A stretch of 64,000 nucleotides of DNA from Ornithinimicrobium cavernae (GTDB lineage Bacteria; Actinomycetota; Actinomycetes; Actinomycetales; Dermatophilaceae): NCBI RefSeq assembly GCF_003121625.1, contig NZ_QDDJ01000005.1, positions 124,001-188,000 on the forward strand, read 5' to 3'. Position numbers and translations under genes: made by a program. Under the pieces are notes generated by a model, which saw only the letters and a program-made list of their open reading frames with translations, was not told the DNA's origin and did not search any database. Below are positions 25,400 to 33,936 of the stretch, piece after piece. Within the stretch, counting starts at the first letter, position 1, and each line of letters begins with the position of its first letter.

Positions 25400-27001
25400 A
25401 TGAGCGCTATGACCTCCCAGCCCGATCCCGGCCAGGCGCCCTTCGCCGACCCCACCGAGGGGACCGACGCCCGGGTGGGGGACGTCCGCCGCCGGTTCGC
25501 CACGGCATACCAGGACTCCCAGGCACCCTCGGAGAAGGCGCGGGCCAAGCTCGACAGCCAGAACAAGCTCTATGTCCGCGACCGGATCGCCCTGCTCTTC
25601 GACGAGGGCAGCTTCGTGGAGGACGGCCGCTACGCCAACGCGACTGCGACCGGGCTGCCCGCGGACGGGGTGGTGACCGGTCGCGGCGAGGTCGACGGCC
25701 GCCCCGCGATCGTGGTGGCCAACGACCCGACCGTCAAGGCCGGCTCGTGGGGCGCCCGGACGGTGGAGAAGATCATCCGGGCCACCGAGGCGGCCCTGCG
25801 CGAGGAGCTCCCGATCTTCTGGTTCGTCGACTCCGCCGGCGCGCGCATCACCGACCAGGTCGAGCTGTTCCCCGGCCGTCGCGGGGCAGGGCGGATCTTC
25901 CACAACCAGGTCGCGCTGTCCGGCAAGGTGCCGCAGATCTGCTGCCTGTTCGGCCCGTCGGCCGCCGGTGGTGCCTACATCCCCAGCTTCACCGACCTCA
26001 TCATCATGGTCGAGGGCAACGCCTCGATGTACCTCGGCAGTCCGCGGATGGCCGAGATGGTCGTCGGGGAGAAGGTCTCGCTCGAGGAGATGGGCGGCGC
26101 CCGGATGCACTGCACCGTCTCCGGTGTCGGTGACCTGCTGGCCGCCGACGACACCGAGGCGATCGAGCTGGCCAAGCTGTACTTCTCCTACGTGCCGGAC
26201 AACTGGCGCAGCCCCGTCCCCCGCTACGAGGCCGAGGAGCCGGCGGCGCCGCTGACCCGGCACACCGTCCCGGAGTCGGAGTCACTGCCGTTCGACATCC
26301 GCGAGGTCATCGACGGGCTGGTCGACGACGACAGCTTCTTCGAGATCAAGCCGCTGTTCGCCGCGGAGCTGGTCATCGGTTTCGGCCGCATGGCGGGGGA
26401 GACCGTCGGGATCGTCGCCAACAACTCCGCGGTCAAGGGCGGGGTGCTGTTCACCGACTCCGCCGACAAGGCCACCCGGTTCATCTGGCTGTGCGACGCC
26501 TTCGGGATCCCGCTGGTCTACCTGGCCGACGTGCCGGGCTTCATGATCGGCTCCGAGGTCGAGCGCGGCGGCATCATCCGGCACGGGGCCAAGATGGTCT
26601 CGGCCGTCTCCGAGGCGACGGTCCCGCAGTTCTGCGTGGTGGTCCGCAAGGCCTACGGCGCCGGCCTGTATGCGATGGGCGGCCCGGGGTTCATGCCGGA
26701 CGCCACCCTGGCACTGCCGACCGCCAAGATCGCGGTGATGGGCCCCGAGGCGGCGGTCAACGCGGTCTACGCCAACAAGATCGCCGAGATCGCCGACCCG
26801 GACGAGCGCGCCGCGTTCGTGGCCGCGCGTCGCGCGGAGTACGAGGAGGACGTCGACCTGGAGCGGCTCGCCGCCGACCTGGTGATCGACGGGGTCGTCG
26901 AGGCCGACGCGCTCCGGGCGGAGCTGCTGCACCGGCTGCGGTATGCCGCGCGCCGGGACCGGCACTTCTCCTCCCGTCATCGGGCGGTCCCGCCGGTCTG
27001 A
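25400..27001 (+). CDS. Acyl-CoA carboxylase beta subunit (methylcrotonyl-CoA-carboxylase-like)
   Basis: A 533-residue carboxyltransferase subunit. The N-terminal half has RDRIALLFDEGSFVEDG and DSAGARITDQVELFPGR; the C-terminal half has IPLVYLADVPGFMIGSEVER, then RKAYGAGLYAMGGPGFMPDA. The GSAR/GGxxGxxYxM-type oxyanion loops typical of carboxyltransferases are visible. The operon with the acyl-CoA dehydrogenase suggests methylcrotonyl- or related CoA carboxylation in Leu degradation. ATG 25400 is used; ATG 25409 has CACGAT 7 bases before it. The biotinylated alpha partner is probably the protein at 16.5-18.3 kb. Confidence 0.9.
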   Translation: MSAMTSQPDPGQAPFADPTEGTDARVGDVRRRFATAYQDSQAPSEKARAKLDSQNKLYVRDRIALLFDEGSFVEDGRYANATATGLPADGVVTGRGEVDGRPAIVVANDPTVKAGSWGARTVEKIIRATEAALREELPIFWFVDSAGARITDQVELFPGRRGAGRIFHNQVALSGKVPQICCLFGPSAAGGAYIPSFTDLIIMVEGNASMYLGSPRMAEMVVGEKVSLEEMGGARMHCTVSGVGDLLAADDTEAIELAKLYFSYVPDNWRSPVPRYEAEEPAAPLTRHTVPESESLPFDIREVIDGLVDDDSFFEIKPLFAAELVIGFGRMAGETVGIVANNSAVKGGVLFTDSADKATRFIWLCDAFGIPLVYLADVPGFMIGSEVERGGIIRHGAKMVSAVSEATVPQFCVVVRKAYGAGLYAMGGPGFMPDATLALPTAKIAVMGPEAAVNAVYANKIAEIADPDERAAFVAARRAEYEEDVDLERLAADLVIDGVVEADALRAELLHRLRYAARRDRHFSSRHRAVPPV

Positions 27002-27119
27002 CCCCGCCTGGGCGGGGGCCGGGGGCAACATGCGGCAACACCCTTGCGTGCGGCGGGCGCTCGGTGAGGCTCGGGGACGATCGACCCCCTTGTCGACCTC
27101 GTCCCGAAGGAGCCTTCCC

Positions 27120-28667
27120 ATGTCTGCGTCCCACCGAGCGACGGTCGCCACAGCCGTCGCCGCCCTGGTCCTGTCGGCCGCCCCGGTCACGGGGGCAGCG
27201 GCCGATCCCGGCGATGCCCTCGACGAGCTGACGGCCGTGCCGTCGGTGGTGCACGTCCCGCGCACGACCGACTCCTACCCGTTCAACGCGGCCGACCACG
27301 CGCGCGTGCCGGTCGACCTCGAGGGCCACGGCTACGTCGAGGAGGAGTTCTTCCTCTCCGGCTACGCCAACGTCTACACCAAGGCCGACGGCAGCCTGGG
27401 CGTCCAGCGCAGCGAGGTCCCCTACACCAACCGCATCCTGGTTCGTCGTCCAGCCCAGGAGCAGCGGGCCTCCGGCACCGTGATCGTCGACATCTACAAC
27501 GCGTCCAACGGCTACGACATCGAGGACATGTGGCGCCGGCTGTACAGCACCATCCTCGAGAACAACCACACCTACGTCGGGGTGACCAGTAAGCCGATCA
27601 ACGTCGACGCCCTCTACACCTTCGACCCGGCCCGCTACGACGACCTCACCTGGCAGGACGAGGAGTGCGAGCGGACGCCTGTGGACCTCGAGGCACCGGG
27701 CGGCGTGTGGCAGGTGGTGCCCTGCACCGAGTCCGGCCTGGCCTGGGACATCTTCACCCAGACCGGCAACGCCCTGCGTGACCCGGTCGCGGGCAGCCAG
27801 CTCCTCGGTGGGGCCGAGGTCCGGACGATGCTGCTGGTCGGCCAGTCCCAGTCCGGGATGTATCTCAACACCTACGTCAACCACTTCCACGAGGCGGTGA
27901 CCGCGGCCAACGGGCACCACGTCTTCGACGGCTACCTGACGGCCGCGGCCAACTGGGTCGAGCGCCCCATCAGCGACGCCGAGTTCCAGAACCCCGCGCT
28001 GGTCGACGACGGGCTCGGCCTGGCCTTCCTCGAGGGCCCACAGGAGCCGGTCGACGTGGACGTGCCGTGGCTCAGCGTCGACACCGAGGGCGACGCGCTG
28101 CTGTTCCCGAAGGTCGCGCTGCTCCCGCGCGAGCTGGACGGCGACGCCCGCGTCTGGCAGGTTCCGGGCACGTCGCACACCTACTCGATGTCGCCCGTCG
28201 TGCCGGACAACGCCGAGCTCCTCAGGGCCGGCCGCCCGGCCCGGGTCTTCCCGTCGGTCTACACGCCCTACCCCGGCGAGCCCGCGATGTGGGCCGCCAC
28301 CCAGGCGCTCGTCGACGCGCACCAGCGCGACACGGCGCTGCCGGACAGCCGCTGGTTCGAGCGCGATGCCGACGGGAACCTCGCGCGGGACGAGGCGGGC
28401 AACGCCCTCGGCGGTGTGCGATACGGGCTGCTGGAGTCCGGCGTCGCGGAGTTCCTCGGTGCCGCCGCTCCCGGCGACATGAACGGCGTCGCAAACCCGG
28501 TCAGTCTGACCGAGTTCGGGCAGAGGTGGAACAACCGCTCGCAGTTCCTGGCCGAGCAGCGGGCCCTGGACAACAGGCTGCGCCAGCAGGGCTACCTGAC
28601 CAGGGACGGGCATGACCTCATGGCCGAGCGCGCCGAGGTCGTCCTGGACCGGATCGGCGTCCGCTGA
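27120..28667 (+). CDS. Secreted alpha/beta-hydrolase domain protein
   Basis: A 515-residue protein with a Sec signal peptide (residues 1-28, ending VTGAAA before DPGD). The mature region matches the large alpha/beta-hydrolase family (Abhydrolase_10). The probable nucleophile is in LLVGQSQSGMYLN (about residue 245), preceded by VIVDIYNASNGYDIEDMWRR and followed by GTSHTYSMSP, where a histidine of the triad may lie. The extracellular ester substrate is unknown. ATG 27120 has AAGGAG 7 bases upstream. It is followed by a compound hairpin before the convergent EamA gene. Confidence 0.85.
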   Translation: MSASHRATVATAVAALVLSAAPVTGAAADPGDALDELTAVPSVVHVPRTTDSYPFNAADHARVPVDLEGHGYVEEEFFLSGYANVYTKADGSLGVQRSEVPYTNRILVRRPAQEQRASGTVIVDIYNASNGYDIEDMWRRLYSTILENNHTYVGVTSKPINVDALYTFDPARYDDLTWQDEECERTPVDLEAPGGVWQVVPCTESGLAWDIFTQTGNALRDPVAGSQLLGGAEVRTMLLVGQSQSGMYLNTYVNHFHEAVTAANGHHVFDGYLTAAANWVERPISDAEFQNPALVDDGLGLAFLEGPQEPVDVDVPWLSVDTEGDALLFPKVALLPRELDGDARVWQVPGTSHTYSMSPVVPDNAELLRAGRPARVFPSVYTPYPGEPAMWAATQALVDAHQRDTALPDSRWFERDADGNLARDEAGNALGGVRYGLLESGVAEFLGAAAPGDMNGVANPVSLTEFGQRWNNRSQFLAEQRALDNRLRQQGYLTRDGHDLMAERAEVVLDRIGVR

Positions 28668-28677
28668 GCTGACCGTC

Positions 28678-28715
28678 GTCCCGGCGTGCTGCACCCTCAG
28701 GTGCCGCGCCGGGAC
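28678..28715. terminator. Compound hairpin between convergent hydrolase and EamA genes
   Basis: A 9-bp stem (28678-28686 with 28707-28715) contains an inner 5-bp stem (28691-28695 with 28700-28704). It can serve as a bidirectional terminator; there is no U-tract. Confidence 0.6.
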
Positions 28716-28733
28716 GGCCGGCCCGCGGCACCC

Positions 28734-29570
28734 TCACCCTGCAGAGACGAGCACGATGGCGGCTGCAGCCCCAACCAGGCCCACCACCTGGGCACGGCTC
28801 AGGCGCTCCCGCAGCAGCGTGATGCCCAGGAGCACGGGGAGGACGGGGTACAGCGAGGACAGGACGACCGCTGTCGTCATGAGCTGCTCGCGGGTGGCGA
28901 GCAGGTAGAGGAGCAGAGCGAGCGTCGCCAGCGCTCCGGTGCCGACGGCTCCCAGTGACAGGCGCAGGCCCAGTGGCTGATGGGGACCGGAGGTGACGAC
29001 GGCCGGGAGGATGCACACTGCGGCTGCGAGGCGGCCGGCCACGATCGGCCACAGGCCGGCTTCGGCGCCCGCCTGGGCCAGGGCGGTGTACTGCAGGGCG
29101 ATCCAGACGCTGGCCACGAGCGCGTCGGTCACGCCGTCGGCTGTGCCGGACCGCGTGGACCCACGGGACCGGGAGACCAGCCAGATCGCGGGCACGGCCG
29201 CTGCGATCCCCAGCCAGGCCAGCGCGGAGGGCCGGTCGCCGAGCACACCCACACCGACCAGCACCGGCAGGGCGACACCGCCCACCGCGCTGACCGGCAC
29301 GACGACGCTCATGTCGCCACGGCTCAGCCCGCGGTACAGGAAGATCATGCCCAGGCCGGTGCCCACACCGGACAACGCACCCCAGGCGAGGTCCGCCGGT
29401 TGGGGTAGGCCCCAGCGCAGGAGCACCGCCACGACGAGGCTCAGCACCAGGCCGGCGGTCTGGCTCAGCAGGGCGATCACCAGGAAGCTGCGCCGACGGG
29501 ACAGCAGACCCCCGAAGTAGTCGGCGAACCCGTAGGCGGCGGAGGAACCGAGGGCGAGCAGCACGCCCAT
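28734..29570 (-). CDS. EamA/DMT-family transporter
   Basis: A 278-residue membrane protein with ten predicted helices arranged as two EamA repeats. Typical stretches are AYGFADYFGGLLSRR at the N-terminus, FLYRGLSRGDMSVVVPVSAV (about residues 80-99), and SSLYPVLPVLLGITLLRERL near the C-terminus, where the Arg-Glu of the DMT motif appears. The substrate (metabolite or amino acid export) is unknown. The start is ATG 29570; it is separated from the downstream ORF by only 9 bases on the same strand. Confidence 0.88.
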   Translation of the reverse strand: MGVLLALGSSAAYGFADYFGGLLSRRRSFLVIALLSQTAGLVLSLVVAVLLRWGLPQPADLAWGALSGVGTGLGMIFLYRGLSRGDMSVVVPVSAVGGVALPVLVGVGVLGDRPSALAWLGIAAAVPAIWLVSRSRGSTRSGTADGVTDALVASVWIALQYTALAQAGAEAGLWPIVAGRLAAAVCILPAVVTSGPHQPLGLRLSLGAVGTGALATLALLLYLLATREQLMTTAVVLSSLYPVLPVLLGITLLRERLSRAQVVGLVGAAAAIVLVSAG

Positions 29571-29579
29571 GTCGTGTGG

Positions 29580-30026
29580 CTAGCCCTGGTCCTGCGCCGG
29601 GGTCGCCTCGTGCCCGGGCAGGCCGACCGTGCGGCGCTGCTGCTTCAGGCGGGCCTCGTGCAGGTGGCGGGTGCCGCCCACGAGCGCCTCCCGGGCCTCC
29701 TGCTCCAACCGGCGGAACACCGACCAGTAGGTGTCGTCGTAGTCCTCGACGACCTGGAAGCTCCACCGACCGGGTAGGACGTTGCGGCCCACGAGCTCGG
29801 TGTCGATCCGGTCGGCGATCTCGTCGTGGCCGGCACGCCGGAGCAGGTCGACCGCGTCCCCCAGCGCGAAGTCGGCCGACCCCGTCATCTGGTGGAACCG
29901 GTAGAGGTCGCCCCGGGCGATCTCCACCTTCTCGAGCGCCTCGCTGAGCCTGCCCAGCGCCTCGATCGTCAGTTCGTCGACATCCGGCGGGGTGCGGTGC
30001 GCGTCGTCGGGCAGGTCGCCATCCAT
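29580..30026 (-). CDS. Conserved hypothetical protein (148 aa), alternative independent start
   Basis: An internal ATG at 30026 gives a 148-residue soluble protein with VDELTIEALGRLSEALEKVE, then RGDLYRFHQMTGSADFALGD (about residues 39-58), DTELVGRNVLPGRWSFQVVE and a basic tail. I do not recognise the family. A TACGTT box lies 7 bases before this ATG, matching the leaderless pattern seen elsewhere in the window, and the upstream palindrome could end the HEAT transcript. I favour this as a separate gene. Confidence 0.6.
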   Translation of the reverse strand: MDGDLPDDAHRTPPDVDELTIEALGRLSEALEKVEIARGDLYRFHQMTGSADFALGDAVDLLRRAGHDEIADRIDTELVGRNVLPGRWSFQVVEDYDDTYWSVFRRLEQEAREALVGGTRHLHEARLKQQRRTVGLPGHEATPAQDQG

Positions 30027-30587
30027 GCCGTCAAACGTAACCGGGACCAACCGGTCCGGCACGTCTTGGGGACGGGTGACTGAGTCATGGGATGACTCAG
30101 TCACCCGTCTCTGCACCTGGTCCGTCGTCCCGCGACAGGCCCCTACGCTGGACCGCCCCGGTGCGCACCGCCCTCGCCGGGCCACGAGGGCGCGCTCGGC
30201 GGCGGCGCGCACCCGGGCGTTCTCGTCGTCCCGGAGCGCCGCCACCTCACCTATCAGGGGAGTCAGGGCGTGGGCACGCACGACCTTGCAGGCCATCTCG
30301 CGCACCCGCCAGTGGGGGTCGGCCAGCGCTGCCGCGACGGCCGCGAGCGCCTGGTCGTCCCACACGTAGAGCAGGCCGCGGGCGCCCCACACCCGGCGCC
30401 AGTAGGGCAGCCAGTCCTCGGTGCCGCCCAGCCAGGCGAGGTCGGGGTCGTCCGGTCGTTCCCGATCCAGCACGAGCCGGCAGCACCAGTCGAGCACCAC
30501 GTCCGTGCCCAGGGTCTCGACCGCCGAGGCGAGCAGGACGCGCGGCGGGGCGCCGCGCGCCGGTCCGCTCTGCCGGCCGTGCGTCAT
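29580..30587 (-). CDS. HEAT-repeat protein ORF that reads through into a conserved C-terminal protein
   Basis: One uninterrupted 335-residue frame from ATG 30587 to 29580. Residues 1-140 are an alpha-helical HEAT-type domain (DPHWRVREMACKVVRAHAL, then DDENARVRAAAERALVARR). Residues about 140-187 look like non-coding spacer translated through a perfect palindrome. Residues 188-335 match the separate 148-residue protein described at 29580-30026. The ATG overlaps the maf stop (ATGA), which supports coupling to maf. I see the open frame directly; whether it makes one fused protein or two is unresolved. Confidence 0.5.
   Translation of the reverse strand: MTHGRQSGPARGAPPRVLLASAVETLGTDVVLDWCCRLVLDRERPDDPDLAWLGGTEDWLPYWRRVWGARGLLYVWDDQALAAVAAALADPHWRVREMACKVVRAHALTPLIGEVAALRDDENARVRAAAERALVARRGRCAPGRSSVGACRGTTDQVQRRVTESSHDSVTRPQDVPDRLVPVTFDGMDGDLPDDAHRTPPDVDELTIEALGRLSEALEKVEIARGDLYRFHQMTGSADFALGDAVDLLRRAGHDEIADRIDTELVGRNVLPGRWSFQVVEDYDDTYWSVFRRLEQEAREALVGGTRHLHEARLKQQRRTVGLPGHEATPAQDQG
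30071..30109. repeat. Perfect 18-bp palindrome with 3-base loop
   Basis: Bases 30071-30088 are exactly complementary to 30092-30109 around GGG. It sits between the HEAT-domain coding region and the next start, and may be a terminator, although the HEAT frame stays open through it. Confidence 0.95.
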
Positions 30588-31228
30588 ACGGCCGATCGCA
30601 GTGTGTGCCAGGGGATCCCGAGGTCGTCAAGCAGGTTGCGGAGCAGCGGCAGACTCACGCCGACAACCGTGTGGTAGTCGCCCTCGATGCCGCGCACGTA
30701 GGGCCCGCCGAGTCCGTCGACGGTGAAGGCCCCAGCCACGCGCAGCGGTTCGCCGGTGGCCACATAGGCCTCGATCTCCTCATCGGACAGGTCCGCGAAG
30801 TGCACCAGCGTCGAGGACGTGGCACCGACCGTGCCACCCGTCCCGCCGTTGCCGGCGTCGCGCAGGTCGACCACCCAGTGACCGGTGTGGAGTATGCCGG
30901 AGCGCCCGCGCATGCGCTGCCAGCGGCTGACCGCCTCGGCCGGGTCGGCAGGCTTGCCGTGGACCTCACCATCGAGCTCCAGGACCGAGTCGCAGCCGAG
31001 GACGACGTCGCCCCCGGGGTCGGTGGCCGCGACGTCCTCACACTTGGCCCTGGCCAGCAGCAGCGCCACGTCCGCGGCCTCCAGGGGACCACCGGCGGCC
31101 TGCTCGGCGGCGGTCTGCGCCGCGGTCTCGTCGACCGACGACACGACCACCCGGGGATCCACCCCGGCCGAGCGAAGCGTCGACAGTCGGGCGGGGGAGG
31201 CAGAGGCGAGAACGAGGGAGGCAGGCAC
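30584..31228 (-). CDS. maf: Maf family nucleoside triphosphate pyrophosphatase
   Basis: A 214-residue Maf protein, which hydrolyses non-canonical or methylated NTPs. It begins LVLASASPARLSTLRSAG (the Maf SxSPRR-like start), has VLGCDSVLELDGEVHGKP (about residues 76-93) and the GIEGDYHTVVGVSLPLL signature near the C-terminus. GTG 31228 has a TACCGT box 6 bases upstream, consistent with a leaderless mRNA. Its stop overlaps the HEAT ORF start. The first motif has PARL where many homologues have RR. Confidence 0.92.
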   Translation of the reverse strand: MPASLVLASASPARLSTLRSAGVDPRVVVSSVDETAAQTAAEQAAGGPLEAADVALLLARAKCEDVAATDPGGDVVLGCDSVLELDGEVHGKPADPAEAVSRWQRMRGRSGILHTGHWVVDLRDAGNGGTGGTVGATSSTLVHFADLSDEEIEAYVATGEPLRVAGAFTVDGLGGPYVRGIEGDYHTVVGVSLPLLRNLLDDLGIPWHTLRSAV

Positions 31229-31255
31229 CGGCCCACGGTATCGCCCGGAACCGCC

Positions 31256-31939
31256 TCAGCGCTGCTGCTCCAGCAGCCGACGGTAGCGCTCGCGGTCCTG
31301 GTCCATCTGCCAGCCGGGATCGTCCTCGGCGGGCTGCCAGGCCCAGTCGTCGTCCAGCCGGTAGGGCAGGGCCCCGGAGACGAGGTCTGCCAGGACCTCC
31401 TCGAGCCAGTGCAGCTCGGTCGTCAGCTTGCGGCCCCAGAGGGCCAGCATCCTGCGGGCGTGCGGCGGGCCGAGGTCCTCGGCGGCCGTGGTCGCCCGTG
31501 GGGGTCGGGGCTGCTGACCCGCCGGCGGCGGCTCCGGCAGGCCCGCCAGGTGCTCCTGGAGGGCCTGCCGTCGGCGCTCGAGCGCGGGGACGGCCTCGTC
31601 GCCGGCCAGCGGCAGCATGCTGAAGGCCGCCGAGAAGCCGCGGCTGTCATAGAGCGTCACCGTCTCCAGCCCCTCGCGCAGCAGGCGGGACAGCTCCGCC
31701 TGCCCGGGCGCCGCGAGCTCGTAGACCGACACGTCCCGGGTGCCGTCGACCACCTCGTGGCGCACCAGCAGCCCGCGCTCGGCGAGGCTGGACAGGCCGT
31801 GGTAGATGGACCCCGGGCGCACGTTGGCCCACTGGTCGATCTGCCAGGACACCAGCTCGCGACGGATCTGGTAGCCGTTGACGGGCCCGAACATGGCCAC
31901 TGCCCCCAGCAGGAGCATCCGGGTGACGTTGACGGCCAT
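31256..31939 (-). CDS. PadR-family transcriptional regulator
   Basis: A 227-residue protein with the PadR winged helix at residues 1-80 (RMLLLGAVAMFGPVNGYQIR, VRPGSIYHGLSSLAERGLL, VSVYELAAPGQAEL) and a C-terminal Vir-like helical region with a Pro-rich linker (about 135-155). It lies 37 bases downstream of the DrrB-like gene, so it probably controls the efflux operon, as LmrR does for LmrCD. TAGGAT lies 6 bases before ATG 31939, so it can also be made from its own leaderless transcript. Confidence 0.88.
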   Translation of the reverse strand: MAVNVTRMLLLGAVAMFGPVNGYQIRRELVSWQIDQWANVRPGSIYHGLSSLAERGLLVRHEVVDGTRDVSVYELAAPGQAELSRLLREGLETVTLYDSRGFSAAFSMLPLAGDEAVPALERRRQALQEHLAGLPEPPPAGQQPRPPRATTAAEDLGPPHARRMLALWGRKLTTELHWLEEVLADLVSGALPYRLDDDWAWQPAEDDPGWQMDQDRERYRRLLEQQR

Positions 31940-31976
31940 CGCCCGATCCTAGGTGCTGGCGTGCTGCCGGAGAGCT

Positions 31977-32738
31977 CTAGGCGTTCTCGCGCCGGAAGAC
32001 TGCGGTGCCCCACCAGATGGCCAGGACACAGAGGCCCACGGACCATGCGGCACCCCACATGATGCCGCTGGTGGCGAAGTCGCCGGCGAAGCCGTTGCGC
32101 ACCGCGTCGACGACCCAGCGGAACGGCATGAAGTCGCTGGTGCGCTGGAGCCAGTCGGCGCCCAGTGTCATCGGCAGCATGATCCCGCTGAGCAGCAGCA
32201 CGGGCATCATCACCATGTTGATGACCGGCGCCATGACGTCCTCGCTCTTGGTGGTGAGCGCCAGCGCGTTGGAGGCAGCGGCGCAGGCCCCGCCGATCAA
32301 CAACGTCAGGCCGACCCCCAGCAGCACGCCGCGCAGCGGGGCACGCATGCCCATGGCGAACCCGAGACCCACCAGGATCAGCGCCTGGACCAGGAGCTGG
32401 AGCAGGTCACGCATGAGCCGTCCCACCAGGAGGGCTGTCCGGCTGGCGGGGGTCACCCGCTCGGCCTCGACGACGCCCTCGCGCCACTCCGCGATGAGAC
32501 CGAAACCGGCGAAGAACGCCCCGAACATGCCGAGCTGCACCAGCAGTCCGGGCACGAGGAACGTGTAGGCGTTGTCGGGGGCGCCCGGGAAGCTGGCGAC
32601 GATCGGCTCGAGCAGCGGGCCGAAGAAGAACAGGTAGAGCACCGGCTGCAGGATCCCGATGAGGACCCACGCCGGGTTGCGCAGGTTCATCCGGAGCTGT
32701 CGGCGGAACACGATGAAGGACTCGCGGAGGAAGGTCAT
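31977..32738 (-). CDS. ABC-2 type transporter permease (DrrB-like)
   Basis: A 253-residue membrane protein with six helices, the usual ABC-2 arrangement. It begins MTFLRESFIVFRRQLRMNLR, has GILQPVLYLFFFGPLLEPIV (about residues 32-51), a central cytoplasmic REGVVEAERVTPASRTALLVGR (the ABC-2 Glu/Arg motif), and NMVMMPVLLLSGIMLPMTLG. The ATG overlaps the DrrA-like stop by four bases. With that protein it should form a drug or lipid export complex of the daunorubicin-resistance type. Confidence 0.9.
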   Translation of the reverse strand: MTFLRESFIVFRRQLRMNLRNPAWVLIGILQPVLYLFFFGPLLEPIVASFPGAPDNAYTFLVPGLLVQLGMFGAFFAGFGLIAEWREGVVEAERVTPASRTALLVGRLMRDLLQLLVQALILVGLGFAMGMRAPLRGVLLGVGLTLLIGGACAAASNALALTTKSEDVMAPVINMVMMPVLLLSGIMLPMTLGADWLQRTSDFMPFRWVVDAVRNGFAGDFATSGIMWGAAWSVGLCVLAIWWGTAVFRRENA

Positions 32739-33751
32739 CGGGTCGCTCCTTCGAGGATCGTCTCGGCACCCTCTGGCGCCGGGTCGGTGGTGGTCTCGGC
32801 GTCGCGCAGCGAGCGCCCGGTGAGGGTGAGGAAGACGTCGTCCAGCGTCGGGCGGTGGACCTCGATGGAGTCCAGCGTCGTGCCGCTGCCGACCAGGGCC
32901 CGGAGCAGCCCGGGCACCTCACGGCCGGCGCGCGGGACCCGCCCGCGCACGTGGCGCCCCTCGACGCTCACGTCGCTCGCGATGGCCTCGAGATGCGCCC
33001 GGGCGCCGCCCACCTCGGCATCGGAGGAGACCTCGAGGTCGACCAGGTCACCGGAGACCTGCGCCTTGAGGTTGTCGGCGGTGTCGCTGGCCACGATGCG
33101 GCCCTTGTCGATGATGATGATCCGGTCGGCCAGAGCATCGGCCTCGTCGAGGTAGTGCGTGGTGAGGAAGACCGTCGCGCCGCGCCGGGCACGCAGGCCC
33201 GCGATGTGCTCCCAGAGGTTGGCCCTTGCCTGCGGGTCGAGACCGGTGGTCGGCTCGTCGAGGAAGACCAGACCCGGGTCGTGGATCAGGCCCATGGCGA
33301 TGTCGAGGCGCCGCTTCTGGCCGCCGGACATGCTGCGGGGCATCCGCCTCCAGAGCCCCTGGAGGTCCAGCTGCTCAAAGAGCTCCTGGCCCCGGCGCAC
33401 GGCGTCCGCCCTGGACATCCCGTAGAGCATGCCGTGGTCGGCAACCTCGTCCCCGGCGAAGGCCGCGGAGAACGTGGAGCCGACCTGCGAGACGTAGCCG
33501 ATCCGCTGACGCACCTGCTGGGACTGGGAGACGACGTCATAGCCGGCCACGGTCGCCGTCCCCTCGGTGGGGCGCAGCAGCGTGGTGAGCATCCGCAGGG
33601 TGGTGGTCTTCCCAGCGCCGTTCGGGCCGAGGAAGCCGACGACCTCACCCTCGGCGACATCGAGGTCGACCCCGGCGACGGCGTGGACCGGTGTCTTGTG
33701 CCTGCCCTGGCCGGTCAGGAAGGTCTGCTTGAGACCTCGTGCGTGAATCAT
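32735..33751 (-). CDS. ABC transporter ATP-binding protein (DrrA-like)
   Basis: A 338-residue ATPase: Walker A FLGPNGAGKTTTLRML (about residues 40-55), Q-loop in IGYVSQVGSTF, signature RSMSGGQKRRLDIAMG (about 140-155), Walker B LVFLDEPTTGLDPQA, and H-loop LTTHYLDEADALAD. A C-terminal DUF4162-like extension (about 225-310) is typical of the DrrA family. The gene starts the DrrA-DrrB-PadR operon. Its upstream region has an unusually AT-rich palindrome. Confidence 0.94.
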   Translation of the reverse strand: MIHARGLKQTFLTGQGRHKTPVHAVAGVDLDVAEGEVVGFLGPNGAGKTTTLRMLTTLLRPTEGTATVAGYDVVSQSQQVRQRIGYVSQVGSTFSAAFAGDEVADHGMLYGMSRADAVRRGQELFEQLDLQGLWRRMPRSMSGGQKRRLDIAMGLIHDPGLVFLDEPTTGLDPQARANLWEHIAGLRARRGATVFLTTHYLDEADALADRIIIIDKGRIVASDTADNLKAQVSGDLVDLEVSSDAEVGGARAHLEAIASDVSVEGRHVRGRVPRAGREVPGLLRALVGSGTTLDSIEVHRPTLDDVFLTLTGRSLRDAETTTDPAPEGAETILEGATR

Positions 33752-33770
33752 GGGGACCCCTTCCGAGTGA

Positions 33771-33780
33771 TCAAATTTGA
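33771..33780. promoter_or_regulatory. AT-rich palindrome TCAAATTTGA upstream of the DrrA-like gene
   Basis: A perfect 10-base palindrome about 20 bases upstream of the DrrA-like ATG (33751). It is AT-rich in a very GC-rich genome and could be a PadR operator or part of the promoter. Confidence 0.45.
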
Positions 33781-33936
33781 ATAGATGAAGAGTAGGGCAC
33801 AGTGCAGACCTGTGACAACCTGTTTTCTGAGCGACTGGCCGGAACCCTTTCTGCGGCTGGCGGGCGCCGTGTCCGAGGGCGGGCCCACGCCGCGCTCGCG
33901 CGGCGTGATGTCAGTGGTCGGCGCTACCGTCGGAGG

